This document shows positions 34,699 to 42,389 of a stretch of DNA of 64,000 bases, piece after piece. Numbering within the stretch: position 1 is the first letter of the stretch; each line of letters begins with the position of its first letter. The stretch lies in NCBI RefSeq assembly GCF_018100925.1, contig NZ_JAGJEH010000003.1, positions 434,001-498,000 of the forward strand. The letters are read 5' to 3'. The notes under the pieces are model-generated. The model did not search any database. It was not told the DNA's origin and saw nothing but the letters and a program-made list of their open reading frames with translations. A program made the position numbers and the translations under genes. The DNA comes from Pseudoalteromonas luteoviolacea (lineage in GTDB: Bacteria; Pseudomonadota; Gammaproteobacteria; Enterobacterales; Alteromonadaceae).

Positions 34699-35595
34699 TT
34701 ATGCTCCTGTGGTTGCAGCGGTGTCAGTGTGAGTGTATGGGAAACCAACGCTGTCTGCCCAAACCATATTATCGCCGTGATTACCGGTACCAACATAAGG
34801 TAGGCACATTGCAACTTTCATTTTACCCAAGCCACTAAATAAAGGCTGGTGGCAACCGCCCCACCCAGACCTGATAGCATGTTTATATTGCCACCCTTTT
34901 CCTGAATCTGAGTGATTGCACTCAATGGTTGCCGAGCGGTTTGAAGAAGGATAAAAGCGAATTGTATCCGCACATTCGAGCACATTAACCCAACAGCTTG
35001 CTTGAGTTATAAACTCACCTCTCCCCCACCCAAAATGGGTATCACAGCCCTGAGATAAGACAAAAAAGCTGCCATTATTTACGTCACTATTGCGCCCTTT
35101 GGTAATTTCAATATCAAACAGTAAAACACGGTAATTAGAACCATAAAAAGCTTCTCCACCATGGTTTTTATAACCAATACCTCGGTTCTGAAAATCTTCG
35201 TTGGGTGTCAAACCATATTCGTCTAGTTTGTCTAAACTTACGCGAGTGACCGTACCCGTGCCTACCGTGCCATCATGCAAAAATGCCGTCCAAGGCGCTT
35301 TATGTGCAACCAAAACATCCGTTGGTGTGTTGTTAGCTTCACAAATAGAATTGAAATATTTAGAGTCAACCAATGTATTTGGCGCCAGTGGTAAGGATTT
35401 TTGAAAATCGCGGATTTTCGCATCAACCGCTTGTTCCTTAGCCGTTAAACGGCTTTCCACAGCCGCATTTTTTTGATCAATCTCCTGCGCTTTTTGCGCA
35501 ACTCGATTGTCAATATCTTCAATTTTAGTATCAACCACATCGCTGAGCTTCTCTGCAGCTTCAACAACACGGGTAATGTCTTGCTCTAAAGACAT
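34699..35595 (-). CDS. Tail fibre, cassette A (third)
   Basis: This 298-residue fibre starts MSLEQDITRVVEAAEKLSDV, with coiled coil to about residue 70, then a C-terminal domain rich in Cys, His, Trp and Gly (FFVLSQGCDTHFGWGRGEFI, IRSGWGGCHQPLFSG, KMKVAMCLPYVGTGNHGD). The first 16 residues and upstream terminator plus ribosome binding site are shared with the other two cassette A fibres, while the tips are unrelated. Confidence 0.75.
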   Translation of the reverse strand: MSLEQDITRVVEAAEKLSDVVDTKIEDIDNRVAQKAQEIDQKNAAVESRLTAKEQAVDAKIRDFQKSLPLAPNTLVDSKYFNSICEANNTPTDVLVAHKAPWTAFLHDGTVGTGTVTRVSLDKLDEYGLTPNEDFQNRGIGYKNHGGEAFYGSNYRVLLFDIEITKGRNSDVNNGSFFVLSQGCDTHFGWGRGEFITQASCWVNVLECADTIRFYPSSNRSATIECNHSDSGKGWQYKHAIRSGWGGCHQPLFSGLGKMKVAMCLPYVGTGNHGDNMVWADSVGFPYTHTDTAATTGA

Positions 35596-35611
35596 AGTTC
35601 AACCTCCGTTT

Positions 35612-35642
35612 AGAAATAAAAAGCCCACCGAGTTGGTGGGCT
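35612..35642 (-). terminator. Intrinsic terminator before the third cassette A fibre
   Basis: AGCCCACC (35622-35629) pairs with GGTGGGCT (35635-35642); minus strand continues TTTTTATTTC. It lies just upstream of the fibre's ribosome binding site, inside the operon. Confidence 0.75.
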
Positions 35643-35694
35643 GGGTTTGTTTGAAATTTTTAATGCTGGATTTCATCCAGCAGAATCTAGGGCA

Positions 35695-36066
35695 TTACTT
35701 CAGAAGACTGCTTACGCCATGGGCACGGGATAGCGCCTCATCTAACGCGACCGCTTGACCCTTAACTTGATAAGGCAACTCTACCTCGCCACTAGCCACC
35801 TTTCCTTCAATTGCACCAATGGCATTTTTCAATGAATCTGTAGAGGCACGCATTTCTGCCAGAGAGTTAGCAGTTGATAACTTGTTTACAAAAACGCTCA
35901 GTTCATGAAGTAAAATATGGGAAATATCTGACGTAGAGCCTAACAAACTACCTTCGTCTGCTACTCGACTTGTAATTTTTTGCCTTCTCGCAATCCTTTC
36001 ATTTCTCGTAATAATCTGTTTCTCGTTATCTATCGATATTTGGTCTGCTATCATATTGTCCATCAT
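35695..36066 (-). CDS. Fibre-associated helical protein, cassette A
   Basis: This 123-residue protein (EGSLLGSTSDISHILLHELS, MRASTDSLKNAIGAIEGKVA, LPYQVKGQAVALDEALSRAH) belongs to the LLGxTSD family with 36806-37267 and 29706-30062. It follows the second fibre of cassette A. Likely fibre partner or chaperone. Confidence 0.65.
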   Translation of the reverse strand: MMDNMIADQISIDNEKQIITRNERIARRQKITSRVADEGSLLGSTSDISHILLHELSVFVNKLSTANSLAEMRASTDSLKNAIGAIEGKVASGEVELPYQVKGQAVALDEALSRAHGVSSLLK

Positions 36067-36074
36067 TATTTTCC

Positions 36075-36689
36075 TTATAGTTGTAATTCTGTACTCTCAA
36101 TCATTGCGATATCGCCTGGTTTTAGTACCATGCCATTTCCTATATACATAGAATCAACACTGAGATTTAAATAATATTTATCTTCGATAGTCAGACGCAA
36201 ATAGACATGGTTATCGCTGCCAACATATGAAAATGGCTCATGTGTCCCTAGCTCTTGCTTAAAGCCAAGTATGTTGCCGTTTTTGTAACAGTATCCAACA
36301 AACGTTGTGTCGACGAGCTTAGCTTTATGAAACTCATAACCACTCACCTTGATGTGGTACATTCGATTGTCTCGATCTAATTTATAGGGCAGCTTTATAT
36401 GAATATATGTAGCGCCAACTGTAGCTGTAAAAAACCTTGCGATATCAATACTTCGGGTTCCTCGACCACCATCACCCAGTATTTGTTTATTCTCTAAGGC
36501 ATTATCAACACGCTGCACTTGCTGAGAAATTGTCGTATCAATTTCATTTGTTTTCACAGCAACTTGCGAGTTCATCTCAGCAACTTTGTTATTTACTGTA
36601 CTGTTAATATCTTCAATTTTTGTATCTACGATGCCAGTTAGCTGCTCTGCAGCACTGACGACATTTGCAATGTCTTGCTCTAAAGACAT
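36075..36689 (-). CDS. Tail fibre, cassette A (second, short)
   Basis: This 204-residue fibre starts MSLEQDIANVVSAAEQLTGI and has coiled coil to about residue 65, then a compact beta-rich tip (THIHIKLPYKLDRDNRMYHI-like, YLRLTIEDKYYLNLSVDSMY). It is clearly shorter than its paralogs and ends MIESTELQL. It could be a minimal fibre rather than a truncated one, since no frame disruption is visible. Confidence 0.72.
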   Translation of the reverse strand: MSLEQDIANVVSAAEQLTGIVDTKIEDINSTVNNKVAEMNSQVAVKTNEIDTTISQQVQRVDNALENKQILGDGGRGTRSIDIARFFTATVGATYIHIKLPYKLDRDNRMYHIKVSGYEFHKAKLVDTTFVGYCYKNGNILGFKQELGTHEPFSYVGSDNHVYLRLTIEDKYYLNLSVDSMYIGNGMVLKPGDIAMIESTELQL

Positions 36690-36711
36690 AATTTACCTCC
36701 AAGTAAAAAAT

Positions 36712-36738
36712 AAAAAAGCCCACCAAATGGTGGGCTTT
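36712..36738 (-). terminator. Intrinsic terminator before the second cassette A fibre
   Basis: AAAGCCCACC (36715-36724) pairs with GGTGGGCTTT (36729-36738) around a 4-base loop; followed on the minus strand by more T residues. Same place and stem as at 35.6 kb. Confidence 0.78.
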
Positions 36739-36805
36739 ACGTTTAGTTTCAAAAATGAAAAATTATAATCAATAAGGTGTGCTCAATACCCAATTGATAC
36801 TGCGC

Positions 36806-37267
36806 TTATTGCGCCTTGATGACAGCATCGACGCCGTTTGCACGGGCGATAATGTCAGCCATTACGTCGTTTTGACCTTTGGTTTGATAAGGAAAACTTA
36901 GTTCGCCACTGGTTACTTTTGTTTCTACATCACCAATCGCTGTTTTTAGTGACTCAGTAGAAGCGCGCATATCTGCAAGTGTTTGCGCTGCACTTAATTT
37001 ATTTACAAAGCCACTCAGCTCGTTGAGTAGCAAATGTACTGTGTCTGATGTTGTACCAAGCAGAGATTCGGAATCAGCAACTTGTTGCTCAAGCGCTGAG
37101 CGAACAATTTCACGACTTTGTTGCAAAGCTTCATCCACTGTCAGCTCAACAGAAAATGTACTCTGTTCACCGAAGTTTTCCGCAACTAGCTGTGCAATCG
37201 CATGCTGTGGCATGTTCGCATCAAAAAACTGCTCTACTGCTTGTCCATTTACAATTAGTTTAGCCAT
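36806..37267 (-). CDS. Fibre-associated protein, cassette A, with extra N-terminal domain
   Basis: This 153-residue protein has an N-terminal part (MAKLIVNGQAVEQFFDANMP, STFSVELTVDEALQQSREIV) not found in its relatives, then the shared LLGTTSDTVHLLLNELSGFV, MRASTESLKTAIGDVETKV and FPYQTKGQNDVMADIIARAN. It follows the first cassette A fibre. Likely fibre partner/chaperone. Confidence 0.65.
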   Translation of the reverse strand: MAKLIVNGQAVEQFFDANMPQHAIAQLVAENFGEQSTFSVELTVDEALQQSREIVRSALEQQVADSESLLGTTSDTVHLLLNELSGFVNKLSAAQTLADMRASTESLKTAIGDVETKVTSGELSFPYQTKGQNDVMADIIARANGVDAVIKAQ

Positions 37268-37288
37268 TTATGTTATATCTCCTTTACT

Positions 37289-38065
37289 TTACGCAACCAC
37301 ATCAAAGGCTGCGTCACCAATGTAGGCAAACTGACTCCAAGCTTTGTCTAGTGGTACGTGACCCGATACAACAGCTGGAAGTGCAACTTGAATAACGCCA
37401 GTTTGATCCGCTGGTAAGTTTTTGCCTGGAACATAGGGGTGACAGTGCATATAATGATTTCGGCCACCAGCTCCATAATGGGCACCACATACCTTCGCAG
37501 GCTCGTTAGCCTGTAATCCAGTACACCAAAAACCTGTGGGAACAACCCCTCTGATATGCTTTACAATTGCCGCTACTGTCATTTGAGTTGGTCTACGACA
37601 GTATTGATACATCATATACGCATCTACGTGACTGTTTTCACCGCCACGGTTAGGCGCATATTCCAGCTCCCAAATATTAAAGTTTTGTGCAAACCACTTA
37701 GTATCTGATGTGATCGCCTGCAAGAACTCTCTAGCGAGTGGCGTACGTTGATTAGTTTCAACACCCGTTTCTACTTTCTCAAGTAAAGTTGCTTTAGTGA
37801 CAAAACCACTTGCCCATGCTTCGGGGAAAGTGCCCGCTGAATTAGCAACTAAAGCTTGGTTTTTGCTCATTCTGAAATGCGACTGGCGCTCTTCATACGA
37901 ATTTAGCAAAGCGTCTGCTCTTGCTAAATGCGCATCCACTTGCGTTTTGGTGCTGGCAACCGTTGAGCTCAGTGTTTGCTTTATTTCCGTGATTTGATTA
38001 TCAACCGTTGCCGTTAAACCTTCAGTGGCTTCAACAACACGAGTGATATCTTGTTCTAAAGACAT
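37289..38065 (-). CDS. Tail fibre, cassette A (first)
   Basis: This 258-residue fibre starts MSLEQDITRVVEATEGLTAT; the ATG at 38065 follows GGAGAG and is far better than an in-frame start 40 codons upstream, which would lie across a terminator. Helical N-terminus to about residue 65 (VASTKTQVDAHLARADALLN), then a globular tip (RRPTQMTVAAIVKHIRG, KVCGAHYGAGGRNHYMHCHP) rich in His, Gly and Tyr. Confidence 0.75.
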   Translation of the reverse strand: MSLEQDITRVVEATEGLTATVDNQITEIKQTLSSTVASTKTQVDAHLARADALLNSYEERQSHFRMSKNQALVANSAGTFPEAWASGFVTKATLLEKVETGVETNQRTPLAREFLQAITSDTKWFAQNFNIWELEYAPNRGGENSHVDAYMMYQYCRRPTQMTVAAIVKHIRGVVPTGFWCTGLQANEPAKVCGAHYGAGGRNHYMHCHPYVPGKNLPADQTGVIQVALPAVVSGHVPLDKAWSQFAYIGDAAFDVVA

Positions 38066-38083
38066 TGAATCTCTCCATAAATG

Positions 38084-38108
38084 CAAAAAGCCCGCATTGA
38101 GCGGGCTT
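38084..38108 (-). terminator. Intrinsic terminator before the first cassette A fibre
   Basis: AAAGCCCGC pairs with GCGGGCTTT around a 5-base loop; minus strand continues TTTTTGC. Third terminator placed directly ahead of an MSLEQDI-type fibre. Confidence 0.78.
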
Positions 38109-38127
38109 TTAAAAAATCTGTTTCGAA

Positions 38128-38397
38128 TTATTTTCCATGAAGTTTTGGATAACGAGCCTGAACAGACTTTCTGGCATGAAGCCAAGCTTGCTTTGCGTCA
38201 AATGCTTGTTGACTGTGCTCGCCGTGCTCCGCTTGCGCGGCTAAATATTTAAATGCCAGCCCGTCACTTTGCTGTTGATAGCCTAAAATACGAGCCGCCT
38301 GACATTGTGCTTGCTGTTGTAAAACTTTTGCCTCTTGCATCAGCTTTAGCGCTTCCTCAGCTAAAGTTTGTGCACGCTGGTTATCTACTTTTTTCAT
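38128..38397 (-). CDS. Small fibre-associated protein of cassette A ending KQAWLHARKSVQARYP
   Basis: This 89-residue helical protein (AQTLAEEALKLMQEAKVLQQ) ends with the WL(D/H)AR..-YP motif shared with two other small proteins. It lies between the collar protein and the first terminator/fibre unit of cassette A, so it may be the remnant partner of a lost fibre. Confidence 0.6.
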   Translation of the reverse strand: MKKVDNQRAQTLAEEALKLMQEAKVLQQQAQCQAARILGYQQQSDGLAFKYLAAQAEHGEHSQQAFDAKQAWLHARKSVQARYPKLHGK

Positions 38398-38406
38398 GAA
38401 ATTTCC

Positions 38407-38961
38407 TTACAAAATACCTTTGTCAATTAATGCAAACTTTTGTTTTAAATGACGATACATATTCATGATCTGTGAACGAGCCATTTTGGCAAGTTCGGGA
38501 GCGATTAAGATATTGAAATCTACGCCCTTATCAATGATGGTAATGGCGTCGCCTGGCACACCAGTTAAAGTCAAATCAAACGCCAGTAGTAAATCAATAT
38601 CGTTAGACTTGTACGCTATCGGGTCCGCTGCTGAGTAAACAGCAAATAAAACATGGCGAATTTGGCCATTAACTTCTTCTTCCGTGTAAAAGCCCACTTC
38701 ATTTACAAAGAAGCCTTCCCCAGCCACTTTAGAGTCATCTCGTACCGTCAGATGCAGCTGCTTTTGCGCTTCATCGTATTCTGCGCAGTCAATATCTAAT
38801 CGATATTGCTCCGCTTTTAGGCTTGTCGTGTTTTCATCCACTTGATGCACACCTGAGCCTATACCTATTTTAGTGATTTTTGCCTTAAAGCCTTTTTGCT
38901 GTGCTCTGAACACAGCAGCCAGCCCCGCTGACGTGATCACCGGTTGTAAAATCGTGCTCAC
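38407..38961 (-). CDS. Tail-collar fibre protein (gpH N-terminal type), cassette A
   Basis: This 184-residue collar protein reads VITSAGLAAVFRAQQKGFKA, KITKIGIGSGVHQVDENTTS and GEGFFVNEVGFYTEEEVNGQ, the same fold family as the H-like proteins of cassettes B and D, but more divergent. It follows gpI-A by 25 bases. Confidence 0.85.
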   Translation of the reverse strand: MSTILQPVITSAGLAAVFRAQQKGFKAKITKIGIGSGVHQVDENTTSLKAEQYRLDIDCAEYDEAQKQLHLTVRDDSKVAGEGFFVNEVGFYTEEEVNGQIRHVLFAVYSAADPIAYKSNDIDLLLAFDLTLTGVPGDAITIIDKGVDFNILIAPELAKMARSQIMNMYRHLKQKFALIDKGIL

Positions 38962-38986
38962 TATTGCACTCCTTGTTTGTCAATAT

Positions 38987-39997
38987 TTAAGATGCAGACA
39001 CTGCATTGAAATACAAACGACAAACTGTCGTTTGCTTTGCACTTTTTGTCATGGCTCCCGCAGCACGGCAGCTAAATTCAATAAAGCGCGAAGGCATGGT
39101 TTGGTCACTGCGAATATAAGTTCTAACAACTTGACCTGAGCCTGTCGAAAGCGATGCGCCAAAGCCAAGTTTTGAGCTCACTCTGAGTTTTCGCTCACTA
39201 GAGGTATTCACGCGCTGGCGACTGACTAGCGGTACCTGCTTTCTAATAACAAGGGCACATCCGGCTTGAGCAGTTGAGGTGATCTTACGCTCAGAAGAAG
39301 ATGCAGCATAATAGCGAGAAGAGGCTGTGCGATGCCCAGAAATAGCACCAGCGAGTGAAAGTGTACTGCTACCAGCACGCGTTTTTGTGTGCGGCATAAC
39401 TTTGGCATAAAGTCGACTCGACGCAAAGCCGTGGCTACTGCTCGCAGCAGCTACTTGCGACGACATTTTCATACCAACTAAAAAGTCAAAATGCGCCCTT
39501 TGGGGCTTAGTTTGATTCGTCACACGGTTAATCGCATCATATAACTTTTGGTCTAAAACCACCGTGCGACTGGTATAGGGCACGTCATTTGCCCATGCGA
39601 TAAATATAAAGGTGTGTGGCTCTCCGCTGTGATGAGGAGCGAGATATACATCATCAACATCTTCGAACCACTCAAAGAATTCAATCTCTAGTCCAAGCGA
39701 CTCTAGTGCGCGCTTTACCGCACCCACTGTGCCTTTGTGTTTGTGCACACTGACTGAATTAACAATCATCGCTCGCTTTGTTTCAACGGGCCAGTCTTCT
39801 TTCCATTCATCGACTGAAAGTGCCCAAGCCAACCAAGGTAAAAGCGCCTCAGGGCAGGTCATGGGATCCCATTGAGAGCCTATATAGTCTGGGATCACAG
39901 TACGTGTGTCGAACTGCTCTCTGGTATGTGATAAATGTTGTTCTAATTGATATTCTAAATCTGTGCTATTGCGAGGCAGTAGTGATTTATCGCTCAT
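38987..39997 (-). CDS. Baseplate protein I, cassette A, with Ser/Ala-rich repetitive C-terminus
   Basis: This 336-residue gpI-like protein has WDPMTCPEALLPWLAWALSV near residue 47, DEWKEDWPVETKRAMIVNSV, KGTVGAVKRALESLGLEIEF. From about residue 205 it turns into Ser/Ala/Arg-rich repeats (SSQVAAASSSHGFASSRLYA, RTASSRYYAASSSERKITST). This extension is unlike those of gpI-B, C or D. The start abuts the J-A stop. Confidence 0.87.
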   Translation of the reverse strand: MSDKSLLPRNSTDLEYQLEQHLSHTREQFDTRTVIPDYIGSQWDPMTCPEALLPWLAWALSVDEWKEDWPVETKRAMIVNSVSVHKHKGTVGAVKRALESLGLEIEFFEWFEDVDDVYLAPHHSGEPHTFIFIAWANDVPYTSRTVVLDQKLYDAINRVTNQTKPQRAHFDFLVGMKMSSQVAAASSSHGFASSRLYAKVMPHTKTRAGSSTLSLAGAISGHRTASSRYYAASSSERKITSTAQAGCALVIRKQVPLVSRQRVNTSSERKLRVSSKLGFGASLSTGSGQVVRTYIRSDQTMPSRFIEFSCRAAGAMTKSAKQTTVCRLYFNAVSAS

Positions 39998-39999
39998 AA

Positions 40000-40836
40000 T
40001 TAGGCCTCGTCAGGAAATTGCAAGTTAATGTCAAGGTTGTACGCTTGATTTACCGACGGCTGTAAGTCCTCTGTTGGCGTGAGCAACTTAACTTTTCTCA
40101 CTCCGGGCTGATGAAGCGCATCAATGATCCCTGAGTGTGGAATTTCCGTGCCCAGTTTACAATTCATCGCCATAAATGCATCGAGTGATTGTAGTATTGT
40201 CAGTTCAACTTGCTGTTTGTTAGCACCGATATTTAGGTAAATTTGAGCACTGAGCGTCGCTTTTGTCGGCATTACCCACTGCGTCACCACTTTATCTGTA
40301 AGGGGTCGAATATCTTCATCATTTAAACGCGTATCAATATCTGCTTTTATGGCATTGGCTTGTGTTTCTGTCATCGTATTTATCAAAGCATAGATATTCA
40401 CATACCCCGGTTGCTCTGAGTCGACATACACATCTTTCACCTGATCATTGGCTGATAAGGTATGATATTCGTATGCACCTCTGGTTCCAGCCATACTGTA
40501 GCTTTCTAATGACAAAGGAATGCGCTGTCGGTATCGCTCGTCGGCTTCGTCCGTATCTCTCCCTACTCCAAACAAAGCACCTAAATGATCCAAATCATCA
40601 CCTTGAGAAAATGCCAACATCACGGACTTTGCAGCATCATTGATCCTTTGGCGAAGCAAAAGCTCTCGATAAGAGGCAACTTCAATTAATTTGATTGCTG
40701 GATCAGAGGCCAACAAAGCGTGATCCGGCAACTTTTCGAGCAACGCTTGCTCCATTTGCTTATAAATCTCATCATAACTAAGCGCTTCAATAACCTGAGG
40801 TGGTGGCAGTTTAGCTAATTCGATGGCTGTACTCAC
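40000..40836 (-). CDS. Baseplate protein J, cassette A (GTG start)
   Basis: This 278-residue gpJ-like protein reads ELAKLPPPQVIEALSYDEIY, ALLASDPAIKLIEVASYREL, LLRQRINDAAKSVMLAFSQG, DDLDHLGALFGVGRD and C-terminal GVRKVKLLTPTEDL. The GTG at 40836 is chosen because AGGAGA precedes it at the right distance and the N-terminus then aligns with J-B, C and D. An ATG 21 codons upstream gives a Cys/Arg-rich extension unlike the family. Confidence 0.9.
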   Translation of the reverse strand: MSTAIELAKLPPPQVIEALSYDEIYKQMEQALLEKLPDHALLASDPAIKLIEVASYRELLLRQRINDAAKSVMLAFSQGDDLDHLGALFGVGRDTDEADERYRQRIPLSLESYSMAGTRGAYEYHTLSANDQVKDVYVDSEQPGYVNIYALINTMTETQANAIKADIDTRLNDEDIRPLTDKVVTQWVMPTKATLSAQIYLNIGANKQQVELTILQSLDAFMAMNCKLGTEIPHSGIIDALHQPGVRKVKLLTPTEDLQPSVNQAYNLDINLQFPDEA

Positions 40837-40954
40837 AATTCGTCTCCTGATAATACGTTTGCACACGAACGCACATGCAATCTCATAGCTTGTGCACATG
40901 ATTTAAGTGATTAATTACAAAGAATGGATTTTTAAACAGTGGCCTGAATAGGCA

Positions 40955-41203
40955 CTAGGGGTTATTGCGGTTTGCACTCAACAAGGCATCGAGCTTTTTG
41001 TCGATAGAGTCGAGGCGCTTTTCGATCCGTTTTTGATCTTCCTTTCGGATCTGTTTCAAGTGCGCGAGCTCTTGGGAATTAGAAGTAATTCTTTTATCTA
41101 AGTCACTTAGGTATAAGATACTTGATACAACCAAGGCAATCGTCGTAAGAATGTGGGCCAAACTCAATTCCTTTTTCATTTGCCAGTTTTCAGGTTGTCT
41201 CAC
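40955..41203 (-). CDS. Small membrane protein with coiled coil, possible spanin-like lysis protein
   Basis: This 82-residue protein has one N-terminal transmembrane segment (AHILTTIALVVSSILYLS) and a long charged helix (DKRITSNSQELAHLKQIRKE). It overlaps the holin gene by 4 bases at the end of the lysis module. Topology fits an inner-membrane spanin subunit or holin partner, but no outer-membrane lipoprotein partner was seen. Confidence 0.6.
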   Translation of the reverse strand: MRQPENWQMKKELSLAHILTTIALVVSSILYLSDLDKRITSNSQELAHLKQIRKEDQKRIEKRLDSIDKKLDALLSANRNNP

Positions 41204-41607
41204 TTTGTTACTCCTTTCAACTTTTCAATGGTTCTGAGCCCAGCCAGACCTAACATGCCCAAAGTAAGCTCAAGCATCACCTCAAGTGGTAACACAGGCA
41301 CACCATGCTCTGGAAATAGCCATTGCAAAATTGGGTTGATCACAAAAGCAAATAGAAACCCAAGCCCACATACCCACATTAAAAAAGGCCTTGCACCTGC
41401 GACAAAACGACTGCGATGACTTGCCTGAACTGAGTTTATTTGCGCCTGTATTTCACTTTGCTTATTGAGCAACCTAGCTTTAATGACATGCTGCTCCAAC
41501 AGTTCCTCTTCACTGGTATACAAGTCGTCTATTATCTCACCAACCACTTGCAATGGTTCCTTTACACTGCCTGAAAACAAATTGGTTAACCAGTTCATGA
41601 TTGCCAC
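41200..41607 (-). CDS. 3-TM holin family protein
   Basis: This 135-residue protein has an amphipathic N-terminus, a charged helical stretch, and membrane segments around FLMWVCGLGFLFAFVINPIL and LEVMLELTLGMLGLAGL, like the 3-TM holins used for release of gene-transfer agents and tailocins. It overlaps the endolysin gene by 13 bases. It would permeabilise the inner membrane to let the endolysin act. Confidence 0.75.
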   Translation of the reverse strand: MAIMNWLTNLFSGSVKEPLQVVGEIIDDLYTSEEELLEQHVIKARLLNKQSEIQAQINSVQASHRSRFVAGARPFLMWVCGLGFLFAFVINPILQWLFPEHGVPVLPLEVMLELTLGMLGLAGLRTIEKLKGVTK

Positions 41608-42014
41608 TCCCCGCTCAACATCTGCTGTGCTAATTCCTGTGCACGACTAGGTACTTGACTCGCCCACCGGCTATCAAGCATTTCTACTGCAGCATCTTCA
41701 AACTCTCCTTGTTGTACATGAGCAAGCATTTTTTTGAATCCCATCAACCCCTGCAAGCCAATATTTAAGGCCATATTTGTCAGCACCGCGACCCTCGCTT
41801 CATTGCAGTGCGAAATGTCGATACGACGCTTTACACCTGCCAGTGCATTTTGAATATCTTGCGCGAGTAAATACTCCGCCTCATCTTTATCCACTCCTTT
41901 ATTGTCTAAGTTTCTGCCATAACCTATCGTCAGTTTTCCTCCCGTACAGTAATACGGAAAGCGTCGATAGCCCTCATGTTTCTTGATTTGCTCAACCGTA
42001 TTCATGATCGACAT
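41595..42014 (-). CDS. Endolysin, glycoside hydrolase family 24 lysozyme
   Basis: This 139-residue muramidase has the T4/lambdoid triad spacing E-8aa-C/D-5aa-T in KKHEGYRRFPYYC followed by TGGKLTIGYGRNLDNKG: the Glu of HEG, a Cys at the Asp position and a Thr five residues on. Downstream it has ARVAVLTNMALNIGLQGLMG and MLDSRWASQVPSRAQELAQ. No signal peptide or SAR-like segment is evident, so it depends on the holin. It follows the antiterminator by 15 bases. Confidence 0.88.
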   Translation of the reverse strand: MSIMNTVEQIKKHEGYRRFPYYCTGGKLTIGYGRNLDNKGVDKDEAEYLLAQDIQNALAGVKRRIDISHCNEARVAVLTNMALNIGLQGLMGFKKMLAHVQQGEFEDAAVEMLDSRWASQVPSRAQELAQQMLSGEWQS

Positions 42015-42029
42015 ATGATTTCCTACTAT

Positions 42030-42389
42030 TTAGTAGCTCAACTCCAGCATAAGCGTTCTTTCAGCCTTAGTTAGCCAAAACTCTGCCGAGCGTTTTGTAT
42101 CAAAGCCAAGCATTTTTGCAGCCTGACTCAGTTCAACATCCAGCAAATACTTTGCTCGTATTGCACGGATACATTCTGGTCGCAGTTTACTGATCAACTG
42201 CCCCAGTAATTCAATTTCTTCGGGTACGTTCATCATGTCACTGGAGAAGTAATTGGTATGCCCGCCTCCAGTTTGCTCGGTGACGGCTTGACGGCTGAAG
42301 CCCTTGCCCAGTTCTCGCTGCCGCCAATATTTGCCCCAACGTCTTAAGGCTGTGCGAATTTGTTTAATGGTTATTTGTGTCGCAATCAT
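42030..42389 (-). CDS. Q-like phage antitermination protein
   Basis: This 119-residue basic protein resembles phage antitermination Q-family proteins: IRTALRRWGKYWRQRELGKG at the start, then LISKLRPECIRAIRAKYLLD, a putative helix-turn-helix ELSQAAKMLGFDTKRSAEFW and LTKAERTLM. This layout (RWG motif, then a helical HTH half) is that of Q proteins placed just before lysis genes in many phages, as here. It overlaps the XRE gene by 26 bases. If correct, it modifies RNA polymerase to read through terminators, which are unusually many in this operon. A non-Q DNA-binding activator remains possible. Confidence 0.65.
   Translation of the reverse strand: MIATQITIKQIRTALRRWGKYWRQRELGKGFSRQAVTEQTGGGHTNYFSSDMMNVPEEIELLGQLISKLRPECIRAIRAKYLLDVELSQAAKMLGFDTKRSAEFWLTKAERTLMLELSY

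Noticed and set aside
15910..40836. Invertase- or retroelement-driven fibre switching
   Set aside because: No serine or tyrosine recombinase, no inverted fibre segments and no reverse transcriptase or template/variable repeats were seen.
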